A stretch of 64,000 bases of DNA from Prinia subflava (Eukaryota; Chordata; Aves; Passeriformes; Cisticolidae), in the NCBI RefSeq assembly GCF_021018805.1, contig NC_086258.1, positions 22,644,692 through 22,708,691 of the forward strand, given 5' to 3'. This document shows, in pieces, positions 35,408-49,903 of this stretch. Position numbers and translations under genes: made by a program. Under the pieces are notes generated by a model. That model had not been told where the DNA came from. It ran no database searches and saw only the letters and a list, made by a program, of their open reading frames with translations. Each line of letters starts with the position of its first letter. Positions within the stretch are counted from its first letter, which is position 1.

Positions 35408-35650
35408 AACCACAGAATCTCCGGAGTGGGAAGGGATCCACAATGATTATCAAGTCAAATTGCTGCCTCTTCACAGACATCCCAAGAATCCCTCTGTGCC
35501 TGAGAGCGTTGCCCTAACACACCTTGAGCTACAGCAATCTCAGGCTGCGACCATTCCCTGGGGAGCCTGTTCAGTGCCCCAGCACCCTCTGGGTGTTGAA
35601 CACCAAGACCACCTATTAAGTTTCCCAAGACGGTGCCTGACAATTTTCAG
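35408..35650 (-). mobile_element. Diverged CR1 LINE fragment
   Basis: CACAGAATCTCCGGAGTGGG, AAGGGATCCACAATGATTAT, GGGGAGCCTGTTCAGTGCCC and CACCCTCTGGGTG match the CR1 3' region with more divergence than the other copies. It is possibly an older subfamily. Confidence 0.85.
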
Positions 35651-38600
35651 TTAATTAGGTCAGTGGAGCCCTGAGCACATGCTGCATTTGCCATCCATGG
35701 TTCAGCAGGAGAGATCACACCTACTGAATTACAACAGTCCAACACCTTTACTGCTGTTCACATGAAAACACCAACAGAGTGCACTAAGAGGAACAATATG
35801 CCATAGAGTTTATGAAACATATCTGCCACACTTCAGTTAATAAACGTCTTTCATAGACCATTTTGGATATCGAGTGCATGAAAGCTGGCCCAGCTCTAAT
35901 CGGTGGCAATCAGAAACAGCAGCAGCTGAAATAGGCAACCAGTATGCCATGTACAGACATAATATTTTACTCTAATGCTAAACACATATTTACAGCAGAA
36001 CTGATAAACCCAGGAGACTAAGGAAGGAATGGAACCCTGTCATTAGAAGACAGTTAAATTCAAGGTAACTCTGAGGTCCTCCCATTGCAAAACCATCCCT
36101 GAATCCAAGCAGGCTTCCATATGTTCTTTGCCATTAGAATTGCCCTCTGCATCTACCTATTTCTCTTCAAAGCCTCCCAGAAGGGCAGTTCAGGTAAATT
36201 TTCAGCACTAATTAGTGAAGCAGTCACCTCCTCTTCCTGGGCTCCAAAATTCCTCCTGCTTTGTACCACATGAGGAGGTGGAGATGAGCTATAAGTGATG
36301 TCCAAAGCTCCTCCTCAGCCAAAATCTCTTGCTATGAACCCATGCCAATATTAATACGATACAAATAAAATCCATTACAGCTGAATGCCCAACCAGAGCA
36401 CTTCAATGATAATCTACAGCCAGAGGTGAGGCTGGGCTGTATAGGGCAAGTCTTGCAAATGTTGATCTTGTTGAATTAGGTGTTTCTGGGGTCCTCCCAA
36501 TTCCCCTGAGCTACAGAAAGCTCTCATTCTCTTCGGTTTTCTTTGGTATTGCCCAAAGGTATTGCCCAGTTAACCAGAAACACCACCGAAACACACGCTG
36601 GAAACCAAAAAGGTGCATGAATCAAGGAGGAGCAGGTAGACCAAAACTGTGTGGAAAGCACAGCGGCATAATATACTGTGGCAACAATCTGCAGTTTCCT
36701 GGGAAAGTGACATCCAGAAAGCCATTCCTCACAGCTGGCCATGCAGCCTCCAAATTCATCAGGCTTCAGCACTAGCCTCTCACATGAAGTCCCACACAGC
36801 CAAAGGAAAGTTGCTTTAAGCAACACTGGAAACCCACCAGACCACAAAGCATCAAGTACTTTCCTCTGAACTGTTCTTCCTCTCTGTATTATCTAATTAT
36901 TTCAATTCCTCATGTTTTCAGTAATATATCTTATGTTGTCATAAAGTAATATCTAATCACATAAATTGAGAAGAAAAACATAACATAGAATTCATTGTAA
37001 ATAAGACTGAAGTCAAGATTATTGTAGGTTTCCTTCTGGTTTCCTTTCAATCACTTTTATATGAAAACAACAAAGAATAATTAAAACATATTACAAAAGT
37101 GTTTTTATTCAATTGTACACAGATGTGATTAAAAAAAAGTGGAGGGAAGGAATTTCAAAAGCACTTGTGCTGATCTCACATGATTCTCACTGAAGTCAAT
37201 GGCAGTCTGACTTCAATGAGAGCAGAGACAGACCAACACTGAGTGATTCTGAAAATCCCACCCTAATTGTACAAACAAGGGAAAGCTTTGGAGACTGCTG
37301 GCTTGGAGATTGTATATTTGAGAATCATAAAGGGCACACAGCACCTGTTTGTCTTCAAGATATGAAAATAAAGCAAGGCAAATATTTTAAGGATTAGAAA
37401 TAGCTTTTTTTTTTTAAGGCAGTATCTGAAAACCCTCTGGCTGTGAAGTTCCCAGTCTTACTAGAGATCTGCTCTGTTATTTTCCCTCTCAGAGAAGATT
37501 CTAATTAAATGATGCAAGCCTGAACAGTGTCATTTACAGACAGAGGAGGGCAGTTAAACCCCAGACTGTCATGTCCCACAAAACTGGAAAGGTCTGCCAC
37601 ATAAAGGATATGACACAGTTTATTTTTCTTTCCCACAAGACACATTCCTATTATTAGCCAGTGTTTAAAAGCCCATTCCTCTGTACAGGGAATAACAGAG
37701 GAGGAAATTGCTAAGAAAATATTGATTCTTGTGGCTTTAGAGATTTTCAGCATGGAGAAGGCAGACTCACTGGTTTGCACCCATCTGACCCATTAGACTC
37801 ACAACCTGTCATGCCAGCTCTGCTTTTAAGTGCCCAAGAGGTGATGCTGCTGTTCTCCTGATTACTCACAAATATGGCTTTCCAAGAATTCTCAGAGATA
37901 CTGCCCATTTTTAAGGCTTTAAATGGCATTTAGTATTTCAGTATCCTTAACTGGCAGCAGTGGCTGGAGCTGCCAGCATGCCTGGCACAGTGCTCCCTGT
38001 TTCTTTTCAGCTCATCCAAATCCTTTCAGTAGCTCTGACCAACAAAATAAGTGGTCACTGAGCTCTTGCAGCTTGGGCCTCTTCCTCAGCATTTTGGCCA
38101 AACAACATCCTTCATAGATACCACAGGTGCCATTACAAGGAGCTTGAAAAGCTCACAGCTGTGATAACGTGGAGTGTCACAGCACCATGTTCCTAACGCT
38201 GCTGCGGCTGCATCTCTGGGGCTTGTCACAGCGATGAGGGGTCAGGATTAGAGGAGAGGATGAGGGACACACCTTGAAATACACTGCTGGTAACTAGGGA
38301 AGCCCAGCTGGATAAACCACTGGCTCTGCAGATGTGGATGTGCTGGTAGCACTCACTTGAGGAAGAGAAGTGAGGGTGGAAGGAAAGACCCCGGGCCTAC
38401 TGTGTCCAAGCCTGCCCCAAGAAGCAAGGAATTAACAATAATTAAGGAGTATATATCATCTTCAGTGTATGAATAACTTCACAAGTAAAATAACGTGGCA
38501 TTTGTACCAAAATTCTTTATCTACTTTTCTCCACATAAAACATTTTTTCTTATCTTCCTCTTTGAATAAAGTTTTCTTGTACCAATGCATGAAAAACTAG

Positions 38601-41600
38601 CTCATTTGACCTCATGTTTTCAATGCACCTGCTGCCCAAAGCTTGAAATGGGAGAAAAGACATTAATCTCCTGGATTAGTAAATGAGAAACCTGTCAGGT
38701 GACCACCGATGAGCCTGGCTCTTCTCATTAAAATCATATTTTGCTAAGAAGATAGCATAAGAAAATTGAAATAATAACAAAAATAAAAGGAGCCCCTTAT
38801 AAGTTGTTCCATCTTGAAAACTGGCTGACTTTGGGAGCCACCTAACTAGTGTATTTCCAAGGCCTCATGGAGGTCAGTCATGGCTTCAGGGGAAATGAAA
38901 GCTGGATACCACAGACAGGCTTCACCTCATGTGATCCACATTGGCGAAAGAACCTCCATGGGAAGGAATACTGCTTTCTGGCCAGCTGCCAAGACTAATA
39001 ATATTATACGTTTACCACCACCAAGTCCTTTCTATTTAGCACACAATTAATGCATCCACAAACAAAGCTCCTTACTCCAAGCCTTTCCTGAGCCCCTTTT
39101 CCAGGAGGACACTTGCCCATCAATGCTTTTGGGCTCCTTGATCAAAGGAGGCAATTTCCAAGTGCAGGACATGCTACACTGAATATATTCCCATCATTTT
39201 GGATTTTGTTGCTGTCGGGCTGTTCCTTTTCAACTTAAAATGAAAACTGCTACAAAATGTGTTTCAGTTAGATAACTCATGCCCTTGCCTTGTGCTCACC
39301 CAAATAACTGCATGCACAGTGACCTGATCTGGCCAAAAATCAGCTGATTTCCCTCTGGATCTTTCTAATTTATGATCTGTGTCACTGTGTCAGGTCACCC
39401 TGGACACAAAAAGAGAAGAGGGAAAGGCTAAAGCTGTTATGCAGCTCCCACTGCTGTGCTGATGCATCATGTACCCCAGGAGAGAAGCAGCACCACAATG
39501 GTGTGTTTCCCACTGGGCTCTAAAGTGTTCTTTCTTTCCATGGTGATGGAGACAAGGCAACAAAGCAACAGTCATCTGTGTTGTGCTGCCCTCAATTAAG
39601 AAAGAAAACTTCACCTCCCCACACACCCTTGTACAACTGAGCTCTGATCACCCCACATCTGTTCCCTACCTCTGCAAGTTTTTAACAATGAATTAGCATA
39701 ATTAAATAGACGTCAGAAGCATCTGACATCTATAACATGGTTTCTTGAGGAACTATTTTATTACTATGTATTTCAGGAACTATTATTAGGGTTGAAGAAA
39801 ATTACCACCTTTATGCCTTGCCAAAATATCCCCTGAATCACTTTGCAAAGACATTTTCTTCAAGATTAAATCGTATTTGTCACAATGCCAGCATGCCATG
39901 AGTGTAATGTATAATTTAAAAAATAAACAAAACTTCAAATAATCTCTTCGCTGGAGATAGGTATTGCATAAGGTCAGTAACCTGTTTTAAGTTACTATAT
40001 GTCCAAAAATACACCAGGCCATGTCCTCTGGACAAAGCACAGCTGCTTTGAGCAATACTGCAGATAAAATCTGATACTGAAGTTGGCTTAGACAAATTCC
40101 TGTGGTGGAATAAAGTTGTTACTCGGGAACTCTTGGGGAAGTATTTCTGCTGGTCAATGCAGTGCCTAAGTCAAGCAGGAGATCTCGAGTCAACCTGGAG
40201 GCACAAACCTCCCCCAGACGAGTGAGAACAGAGGCAGGAGCTGCGAAGACTTTCTTTCTCCCTAATAAGTACAGCAGGATCCTGAGCTCCTGGATTTAGC
40301 AAGGGCAGTTGTAAAAGGAGCAGACCACTCAAGACCCCTCCAGACCATTGGTATCAGCTGCTTTCAGCCCTCTGTGACTACTAGAGAGCTATAAAATCAA
40401 GCAGCCTTGCTTTGCTCTGCTCTTGCCCAGGAGATTAGAGCAGGAGAGTAGGAAGGTGAGGTTTAAATCACTTCCACACATCTCCTGGCTCCAACCCATG
40501 TGTCCCAGATCCAAGTCATTTTAATCAGCTTTTTATAAATTGTCACTCAAATGATAAGAATACTAATCCACCACAATGTGCTTCCTGCCGGGAACCTGAA
40601 TATTAATCCATAAACTGTTCTCTTATACCACACAGAGATGCGTTGGTTTTAACTACTCATGGCTGACACATCTTCTTAGTGAGGCTTTTCTTCTTCCAAG
40701 ACAGACAAAAGTAGCATTGTACATACAGTAACAGGCTTGCCTGCTTTTGGGGAGGCAGAGGTTATTTCAGTAGGCACAAACATAATTTGCTTGTTCAAAA
40801 TATCTTTTAGTCTCAATTTTTTATAATTGAAGCTCCTGGCATCTGTGAAGGAGAATTTGCTTTGGTCTGGCCATACTTGACAAAATGAAAATCTACAACT
40901 CCTTCTGGCCAAAATATCAAAAACCTCAAAGCCTCAAAACTAACAATGGATGAAATGCAGGAATGCTGTAACAGAATCAGTAAAAAAGTTTAAATGTGAA
41001 CCAGGGTGTGAAGTGGCATATAGGCCTTTACTGAAATGCCTGAACAATGCTAATACTGTCTAAACGTCATAGAGCTGACCTGCTCCACTTACCCACAGAT
41101 CAAGCCTCCTAATAAAATCATTCCTCAGGAATTACTACTTTTAAATATTAGGAGATCATATCAAGTCACATTTTTATGCACAACACACTTAGGGGATCAA
41201 TCAAGTCTATAGGAGAGAATTTACAACAAAATTTAAAACCAACTTTATCCTGTTGTTCTGATGCCTAAAAAGAGAGCAAGGGAACCCTAAGGGGCATTTC
41301 AGGATTTACACTGCACTGGCAGAACAGCCTCATTGATTCCCTCCACTGTGTGCTCCCAGAACCAAATGGGCCCCAGTTCCTAATATACTGAAGAGTTTTA
41401 AGTGTTAGGGGAGAATATCACAGGCACATTGAAGAGCACAGAGGTGTAACTTCATTTATATGACAATGGTTTCATTTAGTTTTAAATCTTGGCAATAAAG
41501 CAAACTAAAAGAAATCACTGTCTTCCATCTGTATAGAACTTACCAGAAAGATATCAATATATTAATAATGTATTATTTTCTCTTATTAATTTCACAGATA

Positions 41601-43407
41601 TTTGATGTGGTAGGCCACATGTGTACTATTTTCAAGGCATTCTCTCCTCCTACGGCTATCACAACTCTACAGATCAAAAGGCATGGAACAGATGCTGACA
41701 ATTACCTATATATAAAGATTCTGGTCAAGCGAAAGGATTTTGCCCATAGTAGATAGTTTTGGTGAGGGATTTTTCTTCATTAAAACATGATTTTATGCAG
41801 AACGTGTAGAACTGCCAAATAAAGTAACAATACAATAACAATATAATAATAAACATCCAAGGTGTAGCTAATCCCTTAGCACCAGCTTTGCAGTAAAATC
41901 CAGTAACTTTTCTAAAAGCAAAATGCACCAACTGGGACCATGAACTGGGGATGACCATCACTATGCTCTTCTGCTGAAGGCTAGATGACAAACCTGTACA
42001 CCGAGAAGACACATTACAAAAGACATCTGAAACCCATAATTAGGTCTCACCTTTCCTTCCCCTTCATTAAGAATGAAAGCGAAGCAAGAGTCTCACGATG
42101 AGTCATTGCAAAGTACAAACACCCAAACCTGTTGCAGGGTCATCACACCATCCATCTTTCTAAAGCTGTCGAGAAATGTTTGTCATTCCAGTACTGCTTG
42201 CATCTCCCAAATGCTAAGATAACACACCCATCAATCTCAAAAGAGGAGTTGAAAAATAAATAGTTCTAAGTCATGTCACTAAGAGGGATTCCACACGCTA
42301 TTAATTTTAGCATGGAAACCAATTAAGACACCAAATTACCTCCCCTCTTTTTAAGGTATAATGATCTATTCACTTGTATAAATTTATTTATTTTGTCCAG
42401 TGAACCTTTCAAAAGCCTTAGAAGCCTAAACAACATTAATTTCAATGTGACTTCTGGCAACAGGAAGATTTTTGCCAAAAAAACAAAGATATGGACGAAA
42501 TAGAATAATCCTCTCTATCTTAGAAGGCTATTCTTAAAATATATGTATAATAAGAAACGTAATGACATATAAGCAAGACATGTTGGAAGCACTGCGTGAG
42601 CATCAATATGTTGGAATAAACTGGTGCTTTCCACATGAAACCTGGGGTACCTTTTGCTCCCTTCAGTCCTACTGCAGTTTCTTGCTCACAAGGGCTGTTA
42701 CAGCAGCATTTCTCTACATAAAAGAAAGTGTCCAAAATCGCACAAGAGAAAAGGGTGGTTAAAGTAAGAACTCCCTGCCCAGCCAAAGGGCTGAAGCTCC
42801 TGCAGCTCATGCCATGGATATTACCAGAGCAGTGAACTCCCAGCAGTTTTTAATATGGACACAGAAATGCCACTCTTGTCAGGTTTGTCTTTCAGTTGCC
42901 TCAAATGTCACCTTTGTTTGCGAAATGTTAGTCCAATATGAAATTTTCTGAGTATCTATTAGGAAAAAAAAAAACCAACCTTGCACCTCAGTGGCCTGAT
43001 TTCCCCCAGTGATTTCCCCCGGGTGCCAGTATCCATCCATCTGAGAGCTTCTGGGGGGACTATTCCCCAACTCCTTCTTGTTGGTGCAACTATAGGGATG
43101 TAGAAGCTTTGACTACATGGGTCTTGCTAAAGTGGGATAGTTGGCACTGGTGCTTTGTTCAATCACGAGAAAAAAAGGAAAAAATCATCTGGATTCAGCA
43201 GGACACTTGACTGAGGCACTTCATGCAAGGCATTAAAGCCAGACTGCACTGTGGGAATTTTGGGCATTGTCTTTATTTTCCATGAAACTAAACCCAGAAT
43301 CATTAAGAGTCTTTTTGTGGTAATGGAAGTGCATTATAGTATCTCATCCTGGATCAAAACCTTTATTTAGGCAAGCAACAATACATAAAGACAGCGACTT
43401 CTTCCAA
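35651..43407. other. Quiet intronic sequence
   Basis: About 7.7 kb of AT-rich sequence. The only thing noted is the possible ancient repeat near 37186; no coding signal was seen. Confidence 0.55.
37186..37265. repeat. Possible ancient amniote interspersed repeat remnant
   Basis: The segment has CTGAAGTCAATGGCAGTCTG followed by ACTTCAATGAGAGCAG, an imperfect inverted repeat. The motif pair (TGAAGTCAATGG ... CTTCAATG.GAGCAG) is familiar from old repeats widespread in reptile and bird genomes. I cannot name the family from sequence alone. Confidence 0.3.
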
Positions 43408-43683
43408 GGATTTGGAGTGACAGGGCAAGGGGAATGGCTTCTCATGGCCGGAGGGCAGGCTTATCTGGGATTTCAGGAAAAAGTTCTTCCCTGTGAGGGT
43501 GAAAAGGCCCTGGCACAGGGTGCGCAGAGGACCTGCAGCTGCCCCATCCCTGAAAGTGTCCAAGGCCAGTCTGGACAGGGCTTGGAGCAACGTGGGATAG
43601 TGAAAGGTGTCCCAGCCATGGCAGGAGTGGCACTGGATGAGCTTTATGGCCCCTTCCAACCCAAACCATCCTGGGATTCTGTG
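43408..43683 (+). mobile_element. CR1 LINE 3' fragment
   Basis: It shows GTGACAGGGCAAGGGGAATG, AAGTTCTTCCCTGTGAGGGT, CCCTGAAAGTGTCCAAGGCC, CTTCCAACCCAAACCATCC and the end TGGGATTCTGTG. It is antisense to COX10. Confidence 0.95.
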
Positions 43684-45490
43684 TAAGAAGAAAAAAACAA
43701 AGGACTGGATGTCCAGCATCAATGTTCCACTGATCATTGCTGGTAAGTAGAGGATAAAACAAACAATTTATTTTGCTAATCCTCAAGCCCAGATCCATAT
43801 GTGATGCCACCCAACACATATAAGCACCTATGGAAAAGGAAAATCTAACAAAAATCAAAACATAAAAGCTGTTAGGTCCTCTGAAAAAAGAATTGCAAAA
43901 TCAAATCACTTGCTTTAATGGAAACTCTTAAAATTAAAAAAAAAAAAAAAACCAAAACAAACAGCATTACAAATGGAAACTCAAATTAATATTGCCATAT
44001 TTCTACAACCAAAATATATGGTGAAACATCTACTTTTGACCACATTTCAAGTTCTTCAGTGAGGAAAGTGAGAAACACTGAGAAATACTAACTTTGCAAT
44101 TCCAAAACGACCTTGTAACAAAAGTTCTTACTCCAAAACAAAAATACTTATAAAATACATCCCAAGAAAAAACCAATATGCTTAAAAATTCACATCATAT
44201 TAAAATTCAAATGAATTTCATTATGTAGGCAAGTTCTTAAACGTATCCCTCCATTTAATTACATTGTAGTTCCTGTGTAGACAAATCCCAAGATGCTCTT
44301 ACATAATAATCATTAATTATGAAGTGCTGAAATGAATTGCAACTTTCAGTAATGCTCCTTACGAACTAAGATTTATAGAGGAGGCATGAAATAAAACAAT
44401 CAAAGCATATGGTTACTATATCTGTATGTTATACTGGGAAAAAGGGAATAAATAAATTAAAATAATCATTGAAAATTATAAATATCTGGGCACAGATATT
44501 TATATTACCAAAACTGCTGCAGAAGGTAATGCTCAGTCCACCTATTTAATTGAAGTATTAAAATGAGAAAGAAATCAAAGTGCATTTTACAATTCATTTA
44601 AACACTGAACAAATCATGAAAATAAGTTACGGAATTGTGTGATTTAGTAAATACAATTTTTTTATTAGCTCTACCCTGAGGCACTTGTCTAAAAAGTCAA
44701 GGTAAACTCTCAGTTTCACTATGTAAAAAAATTCCAGTTTCAAAAAACAATCAGAAATTACCCAAATAGCTCCAATTGTGGTCCCAGGACCAGCAACTAG
44801 AAAAATAAAAGAAGTGCCAAGAGGAAAAAGGAACTTTGCACCACATGCCTTGTCCTAGAGGAATGCTGGGCACCCACCCCTGTCACACTCCTTGGCAGTG
44901 TCTCTCTAAACATATGGTCATACAAATAAAGGTCTTACATATATTCTAAACTAAACCATACCCAAGGTAAGTTTGGAAAATTGCTCAGAGGCTTTACAAG
45001 CACTTCATTTACACACCAGCATATGCATTTAGTATATAAATATTTATAGTTTGGCAGCTCCCTCTGCCAGCCTGCAGAGGTTTTCTCTGTTGGGTTTCAC
45101 CAGTGATATTTCTTTTGAATTTACACACTTCCAGATGCTTTGCTCGGACAGCCTTGATGGAGAATAGATGTGCCTATTAGCAGACAAGCTGCTGACAACT
45201 AAGCCAAGCTTCTAAAAGCTAACAGGGAGATAATGAAGAGAAGAGGAAGGGGAAGGGACACAGTGACCTGCAAATACTGAGATGCCACAGAAAGACACGG
45301 TCAAGCCCTGAGTCTTTCCTTGAGGTGTTTCTCCTCTCATTCCAGAGTACTTCAGTCAAACCTCACCTTTGCCAACCATCCTGTTGCCCAGCACCACTCA
45401 GTCCTTAGCAAATACAGTCTTTGATTAAAGAAAGGAAAGATAATGTTGCTCCAAGAAGTTATAGACTGCAAAACAAACCATATTTCTAGA

Positions 45491-45694
45491 CATAGAATTG
45501 TAGAAACATAGCATGGTCTGGAAAGAACCTTAAAGTACATCTTGTTCCAACACTGCCACAGGCAGGGACACCTACCTCTACACAAGGTTGCTGCAAACCT
45601 CAACCATCTTGACCTTGGACACTTCCATGGCTGGGGAATCCACAGCCTCTCTGGAAAACATGTGCCAGGGCCTCACCATCTCTAAATATATTCT
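45491..45694 (-). mobile_element. CR1 LINE 3' fragment
   Basis: CATAGAATTGTAGAAACATA is followed by GCCACAGGCAGGGACACC, GACCTTGGACACTTCCATGG and TGCCAGGGCCTCACCATC. Moderately diverged; the right boundary is approximate. Confidence 0.92.
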
Positions 45695-48496
45695 AGAAGG
45701 GCTGTTTCTTCTGCTTGACTGTTCAGAATAAGGCAAAGACAAAAAAAATCCCCATTATTTGATGTTGCTGTATCCTCTTGTCTTTCCTCCCCACAAATAA
45801 GCAGATTATGATATGCGTTTTACAGAAGATACTCTTTTGGGAGAGGAAAAAAGGCAAGTGGGACTGGGAGTGTAGGACGTGTATCTGCACCTTCCCCAAA
45901 ATTCTCTGAACACAGAACAAACACAGAACTCTCTGAACACAGAGCACTGGTATTTTCACCATCACCAAGCCATGGTGCTACAGGAAAGCAGCACAAAATC
46001 AAACGAAGTATGAACCATCAAAGTTGGCAATGCAGCTCCATCCCACCCCTGCAGGGTTCCAACTCTTTCCTCACCTGGATTTCCATACTGGGCACAGTCC
46101 ATGGTGACAGGTTTGCAGAAGTGCCACAGCCAGGCTTTGCCTTCTTATCCAGAAGGCAAAAAAGTAATTCCACTGTGCATTCCCAGCTTGTATTTCTTTA
46201 ATGTCACAGTTTTCTGTTTCTCAGGTAACATCAGATTACAGGGCACTTGGGTTTTTATCTCAATACAAACTGGCTGGGGCAGGTCAGCGCAACTGGCATG
46301 GGCACACTGGGAGCTGCTCCTGCCCAAGAAAAGGCAAGTTCAAGCACATTATGCTTCACTCATCCCAGCACTCACATCATCACCACTTCCCCAAGGAGGA
46401 GCTGAACCAGCGCTTCCCAGCACTGTGCCAGACCAGACAGTGGTTTTTTTCAGACGAGTTTTTTCTTTAAACAGCACTGGAATTCTTCCAGGCTAGATAA
46501 AATCTAAATTTTTCCATGCAAAGGACTAAAATACTCATAAAAACAAAAGACCTCATTTATGTTCTGATACTCCTCAGGCACTCAGTTTTGGCCACTGTTG
46601 AGACAGAATTTCATTTTTTTTTGACCCTGAATGACTTTCCTAATGCATCTTACAGGTGAAGGGGGTTCTTGCTGCTGCCCTCCCATCCCCTCCTTAATTA
46701 AACTTTGAGAGGTCTGACATAAAAAATGTTACAGATTAAAACTGGATGGTGAAACATAAGAAGTATGTAGATAGATTATGGAAAACAGACTGTTAGGAGT
46801 TGTTTTTTTTTTGTTTAAAATAGGTAACAAGAAGAATTGTTGCTATTTAACAACAGAAAGAGGAGAAAAGAGCAAGGAAACCCATCTGTCACTTCCAAAT
46901 GATTGCCAGGAATTGTGGATCTCTTTAGAAACGTAACTAATTACAAAAATATTTTCTAAGTAACATGGAAATGCTGTTTAATCAGAATTATCTGTGTTCA
47001 AAGAGCCATGAGAAGCAGGAACAGCACCCCTATCCTGACACCCAGGGTCTGCCACTCTCCCAGACATCAAGGCACTAACAGAGCCAAGCTGCCTCCATGG
47101 TCAGGTTCATCCAAATACCTTCTCCATAAACTAATCAAACAGGCATTTATCAGCCTGAGGAATATGCAAACCTAAGGGGTTTTATGGAGGAGTTTTTCCC
47201 TTCATAAAGAGTCCCAAAACTTTTAGTCCAGAAGGTCTTAGATAATCAGGCTACAGCCAGACTAGTACAAAGCATCCTTGATGTCTAGACTAAATGAAAA
47301 GATTAGCATGCCTGCCCCAGTGCTGATTACACCAGGCTCATACTATTTTTCCAGTGGATGCTTTCATAATTAAATATCAAGTAACAGGAGGCAGTTCAAC
47401 ATTTATGTCACCCTCACCTATGAAAACAATGTGGAGTTTCTTTGCATTGAGAACTGTGAAGTATTAAAAAGCATTCTATGGCTGTAACAGCAACCCGTCA
47501 AGCTGTAAAGAGAAATCTAGATTTTAGTGAAGGGGATCCTTTGGGAATGCCATGTATCGGCAAAGCAGAGCAGCAATCACATGATGCCTGTAACTAATAT
47601 GGACAAAGTGGAATGAGTAATAAAAGCCAACAAAAACCAACTTTCATTCTGATTAGCAATCACAGACTAGTAAGGCTTTAATTGCAATTTAAAATTAGGT
47701 GGCACCATCAATCACTCGGGTCTCTGCAAGCAGCAGCCACAGTGCCTGCAGAGAAGGCACCAGGGATACCCTGGAGGATGGACGAGATGGTAGCTCTGAG
47801 CTCTGCCAGGGAGCAGGGTTCCTCAGACACAGCAGTTGTGATGATCAGGAAGATGTGCAAACCCCAAAACCTCTAGCACGAGAGGGGCTCAAGGGAAGTT
47901 CTCCCAAGCTCCCAGTTTTTATCTAGTTAATTCTCTTGGTCCAGGCAGGTGCATCAGCTCTTTGGACTGCAGAAACATGACAGGTTTTAGCTGTTTGGTA
48001 TAGTTATTGTTCTGCATAATGCAAATATATCACATTTTAAATTCAGTCTAGGGCCACTCATAAGGAAAAAAATCCCCAAAAACTAGATTTCCAAATGGAA
48101 TGAGTCCTTATTAGAGGAATAAACAGGTAAATAATGGACCTATTAAACAACATGCATAATTTTTTGGTAATTTCATCAAAAGACAAGACAAGCTAGGCTT
48201 TTATGGGAGTTTTTTGTTTCAAAAAACTGGGTGTAAAACTCAACCTTCCTGTGGAGGCTGAACAAAGAAAGGGTAAACAAAGTGCCAAATAAGGGGAAGG
48301 GGCTGTGCTGCCCCTGGAGCACAGGGAATTATGTGATACACAAGGGATCATTGGTTCATAAATTGCTAGTTTATGATTCATTAATTCAAGTTTATGGTAA
48401 CTGGAAAACTTCATCCCATGTCCAGCTTAAATTTACACACAGCTATTTTCTGCCCACTAATTCTTTTGCCAACACTGCTCTCCAGCCATAGCAAGG

Positions 48497-48536
48497 TCCT
48501 CTTCCTCCTCTTCCTCCTCTTCCTCCTCTTCCTCCT
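48497..48536. repeat. Short tandem repeat, 9-bp unit TCCTCTTCC
   Basis: There are 4.4 perfect copies of the 9-mer TCCTCTTCC. It is a pyrimidine tract on the plus strand, so it is purine-rich in the COX10 transcript. No gene is associated with it. Confidence 0.95.
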
Positions 48537-49776
48537 GGTACTTACCCCTGGATATATTTATGGAACAATCAGATCCACACCAGCTTTTGTCCTGCCAGGC
48601 CACACATGCCAAGCCCTTTCAGCCACCTCTTGTAAATCTGTCTCCTTGATCCCTCCCATATCCCAGCAAGTTCTTTCCAGCACCTATTCCTATTTGAATT
48701 AGTTTTTCTTGCATATGGGAAACCAGAATCGTGCAGTTTTACAGATGACTGTCTGCTAATGGCATTAATGGTTCCCAGCGTCCATGGAAATGCCTTGCTT
48801 GAGTCAAGATAGCATTTGCCTTTTTTGCACTCCTGCACAGTCATACTCCAAGAAAAGGAGAGTTTTTCCTTTTTTATTCTTTCTGCCTGAGAAACCTCCA
48901 GGCTTGATCCCAGAGTAGATAAAACTCTGAACTAAAAAACAAAAACCTAGCTTTTAACCTAGGTCAGGTGTTAATAGCCCACAGAGCAATCCTGAAGAAG
49001 TCATTTCACGTTCTTATTTTTTCATTCCCACACTTACCTATTTAAATCCAGAACTCATTGAGGCCAAGCATCACCTCTTAATTTAAATTACCTCAGTGTG
49101 TTGAAACAATTCTGCCCGTGGCTGGAAAAAACCTCATGCCTCCCAAGCTTGAAAGTTTCATGAAACAATCTATTATTTTGTCACAATTATTTTCCTGGTT
49201 TGCCATTGTTCGGAAAGGCTTGTATTTTAATGCACAGCCACACAAGTATATGTAAACAGGGTGGTATTAGTAAATAAAAAGCAAGCTGCTAATGGCTCAC
49301 TGAACTATGACAAAATCCAAAAGCATTTCCAGGACCTTGCAAATTTTCTGTTATTTTTGAGAATGTTACCATAAATGTCCATTACTGAGCAACCTTTGGG
49401 GGACTTCAGTGGCTGTGAGATTTGCTGAAAATCGGAAGACAAGCTAGATTTTGGGAGACATAATTCCACTGAACACTTTGCAATGTCTGCTGCAAAACCA
49501 GAAGAGATGGGGACAGCACTGGTCAGGATTAGTCCAGGCTCCCAGAATGCTTTCCCATCATAAAAATGAAATTGTGAAGAGATTATGATCTTCTTGGAGA
49601 TTCTTCAGAGGTTTTTTACAAATTATACAAGTTAACAGTCAGTCACCACAAGGAAATACATAAAAAGCGAAAAAGTCCCTCAGCACTACATAAACCCAAA
49701 GGTATTTTGAGGAGAGGAAACCAATCCTTCTGGACTTGCCATGGGGCACAGGAGATCTAAGCATTATTAGTAATTG

Positions 49777-49903
49777 GAGAATCCAAGAATGGTTTGGGTT
49801 AGAAGAAAACTTTTAAATCATCTCATGCCAACCCTTGCCATGGGCAGGGACATCTTCCACTAGACCAGGCTGCCCAGAGTTCCATCCAACCTGGCCTTGA
49901 ACA
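49777..49903 (-). mobile_element. CR1 LINE 3' fragment, short
   Basis: It shows GAGAATCCAAGAATGGTTTG, TTGCCATGGGCAGGGACATC and CCATCCAACCTGGCCTTGAA. About 125 bp, in the sense orientation of COX10. Confidence 0.92.

Noticed and set aside
36524..36847. Candidate for the missing upstream COX10 exon (minus-strand frame)
   Set aside because: The translation has none of the expected COX10 residues (no SKIKLTALVV-type or NSINQ segment) and no matching splice phase.
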